Origin: Platynereis dumerilii
Lineage: Eukaryota > Annelida > Polychaeta > Phyllodocida > Nereididae
DNA length: 64,000 nucleotides
NCBI GenBank assembly: GCA_026936325.1
Contig: JAPTHN010000011.1
Coordinates: 5,001-69,000, forward strand
Direction of reading: 5' to 3'
Every line of letters begins with the position of its first letter. Position 1 is the first letter of the stretch. A program made the position numbers and the translations under genes. Below are positions 62,216 to 64,000 of the stretch, one piece after another. The notes below the pieces were generated by a model, which did no database searches, was not told the origin of the DNA, and saw nothing but the letters and a program-made list of their open reading frames with translations.

Positions 62216-64000
62216 AGCCCATTCTCCACCCCAGAATGAAATACGTACTTCATGGACTTTTTGCACCTAAATATAAAGACCGGTGTTCATTCTGAAGGAA
62301 CAAAAAGGACGTCCTTCATTCTCATGTATAGATCATAGAACTGTTGAGAATGAACACCAGCTTTCATTTCTTTGGATTTATACAAAATAAAAGCTGGTCT
62401 TCATTCTCTCAAAATCAAAATGAAATTGAAGGATGGTCTTCATTGCAAAAGCAAATTAAATACTGTATTTCATTATTTAACCTATTGGTGAAAATAAAGG
62501 ACAATCTTCATATATTCATTCAAACTGTAATTACTCAAGACCAGTAGCCAGAATGAATATCACTCTTCTTAGGAATTAGTTTATTCTTGCATAAATGAAA
62601 GACCTATACTACCTTGTTTTTGTAAAAAGGATTGCATATGGGGTTTATTTTTCGGTAATATCAATATTGAATCCTATAGCCCTAATTGAGGTGGATCCAA
62701 TAATTTTTGTTGGGGGGGGAGGCAGATGGCAGTAAATTAATCATTGGTAATGGTTTTTTTTGGTAAATCAGAAATGCTGCCATACTTTTGAAGGGAGACT
62801 GCTGTGGATCCAGCCAGTGCTCTGGGGAGGGGGGGGGGGTGCCCACTGGATCCGCCAGTAGGGGTGGGGGGGGGGGTTATTAATTTTAATGGCCCTCCCT
62901 TTGCAGCTATGATATTCCATTCCATGACTGTTTCCTTTTGGTTAGGAGAGAGGGGGGGGGGGTTAACTTTATCCATAAATGTTGTTAATCTTATACATTT
63001 TTTCATCATGACATTTTAAAAAATATCATGACTTTTAAAAATAACACAGGCCTATCAGTAATATATTGTTTAACATAGTGCATTTCAAAAACTTTATAAA
63101 ATAGTTGTATTATTATAGTGTTTCCATTACCCCTTCACTGATTATGTAACCCATTGAATGCATCATTGCTCAGGTCATTGTCAGAATATTATAGGGGCAG
63201 TGTCTTATCACTTCTTGCAACCCTTCCATTGTAATACATGTATAATAGCAGTTATTAGATAAGTATAGCTGACCTATTTACATATTTGTAAGTTATATTC
63301 AATATTAATAGACTGTATTACTCCTACAGAATTGAACAATTAATTTTGCCATATTTTACTTATCATCAAAACTCAGACCTTCTCAAATTAGCAATAAATA
63401 ATTCACCAAATTTGGTTCTACTTCATTTTAACAACCCTATATATACCACAATAATGTTGATTTTATAATTTTATACAATGTACATTACCTCAGTTAAACC
63501 TATTAGCAGTTGATTAGGTCTTCTGCCTATTAAAAGTCTCATCTTATAATGTGTGATAGCTTTTAGTCATGTTTATCATGCTATAACCACCAAATCAACT
63601 AAATTATATTCTCCATGCCTTAGATGGTCACTATTTCTTCAAGAACATAAAAAAATTATTTAAATGTCATAACCCCCCCAACAACCCCCCACCCCCCCCC
63701 CCCCAGTGTTTTATTTAAAAAGCATGCAATCAATGGTTTTCCTGAAAATTATAAAACTAACTGGAGTCCTGCAAGTGATCCAGATCAGTAGGCCTAAGAA
63801 GTTACCATGCTTTTACTATGCACAGTAGTTCATCATTTCTTGTACAATAAACAATGCAAGCACACCCAAATATAGGCCCAACTCGAATAGAGGCCTCCTC
63901 AAATAGAGGCCCTTTCTGAAGTCTTGCAGTAATACTGTAGGTTTTATGGAGGAGGTGGGTGAAGGGAGGATTAGTGAAGGAGGGAGGAAAGGAGGAGAAG
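62216..64000. other. No gene recognised; G-run MITE remains and repeated words
   Basis: Presumed receptor intron or upstream DNA. At 62,220-62,560 words like CTTCATTCT recur in both orientations (GGTGTTCATTCTGAA, GTCCTTCATTCTCAT, GTTGAGAATGAACACC). At 62,690-62,960 four long G-runs lie beside GGATCC/GTGGATCC words that recall the CAGTGGCGGATCC MITE. At 63,660-63,705 there is a C-run. Near 63,885-63,912 AATAGAGGCC occurs twice. No exon with Ig features was found, so the 5' exons of the receptor are probably beyond 64,000. Confidence 0.5.

Noticed and set aside
61990-62295. Ser-Ile-Tyr-Leu repeat protein
   Set aside because: Translation of the 12-bp CTATCTATATAT microsatellite.
62737-63019. 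Proline/glycine-rich frames on both strands
   Set aside because: They run through long G-runs of MITE-like remains. Not coding.

Overview
The window looks like one end of an animal chromosome, most likely from a marine invertebrate deuterostome. An echinoderm is my best guess, but nothing here proves it. The grounds are vertebrate-type CCCTAA telomere words, spliced genes with GT-AG introns, CR1-type LINE pieces, a Ty3/gypsy fossil, a tRNA-derived SINE, and a foldback element that recalls the sea urchin TU elements.

Region 1 (1-18,131) is a satellite of 45 units of about 320-490 bp. Each unit carries degenerate telomere repeats, an array of a 12-bp minisatellite (CCTTGGGGTAAA, about 4 to 18 copies) and a spacer of roughly 180 bp. 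Diagnostic bases sort the units into four types that recur in the order A-B-C-D, a higher-order repeat of about 1.5-1.7 kb that is most regular at the inner edge. Worn relics continue to about 19,075.

Region 2 (about 18,200-31,150) has no recognisable host gene. It holds a 1,669-bp element with 18-bp terminal inverted repeats and a recurring TACGTCCGACACC motif, a broken Ty3/gypsy element with a further insertion inside it, and LINE tail remains.

Region 3 (31,156-46,133, + strand) is a 13-exon cholinesterase/carboxylesterase-family gene whose exons join in frame to a 621-residue secreted protein with a Ser-Asp-His triad. Its introns hold a 4.26-kb foldback element with a 6-bp target duplication, a hairpin MITE and a SINE lying inside an older repeat, LINE scraps, and a mariner-like element with TIRs of about 190 bp.

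Region 4 (61,112 down to 47,585, - strand) is the 3' part of a gene for an Ig-domain membrane receptor: two Ig domains, one transmembrane helix and a cytoplasmic tail of about 215 residues built from nine small exons. The tail has two YxxM motifs (YVDM, YMDM) and further SH2-type tyrosines. Its introns contain a hAT-like element, a Tc1-like element, a Harbinger-type MITE, an antisense LINE fragment whose reverse transcriptase has an altered catalytic motif, and a tandem array rich in YY1-like GCCATCTTGG sites. The esterase and receptor genes converge tail to tail with about 1.45 kb between stop codons. The 5' part of the receptor gene lies beyond the window or was not found.
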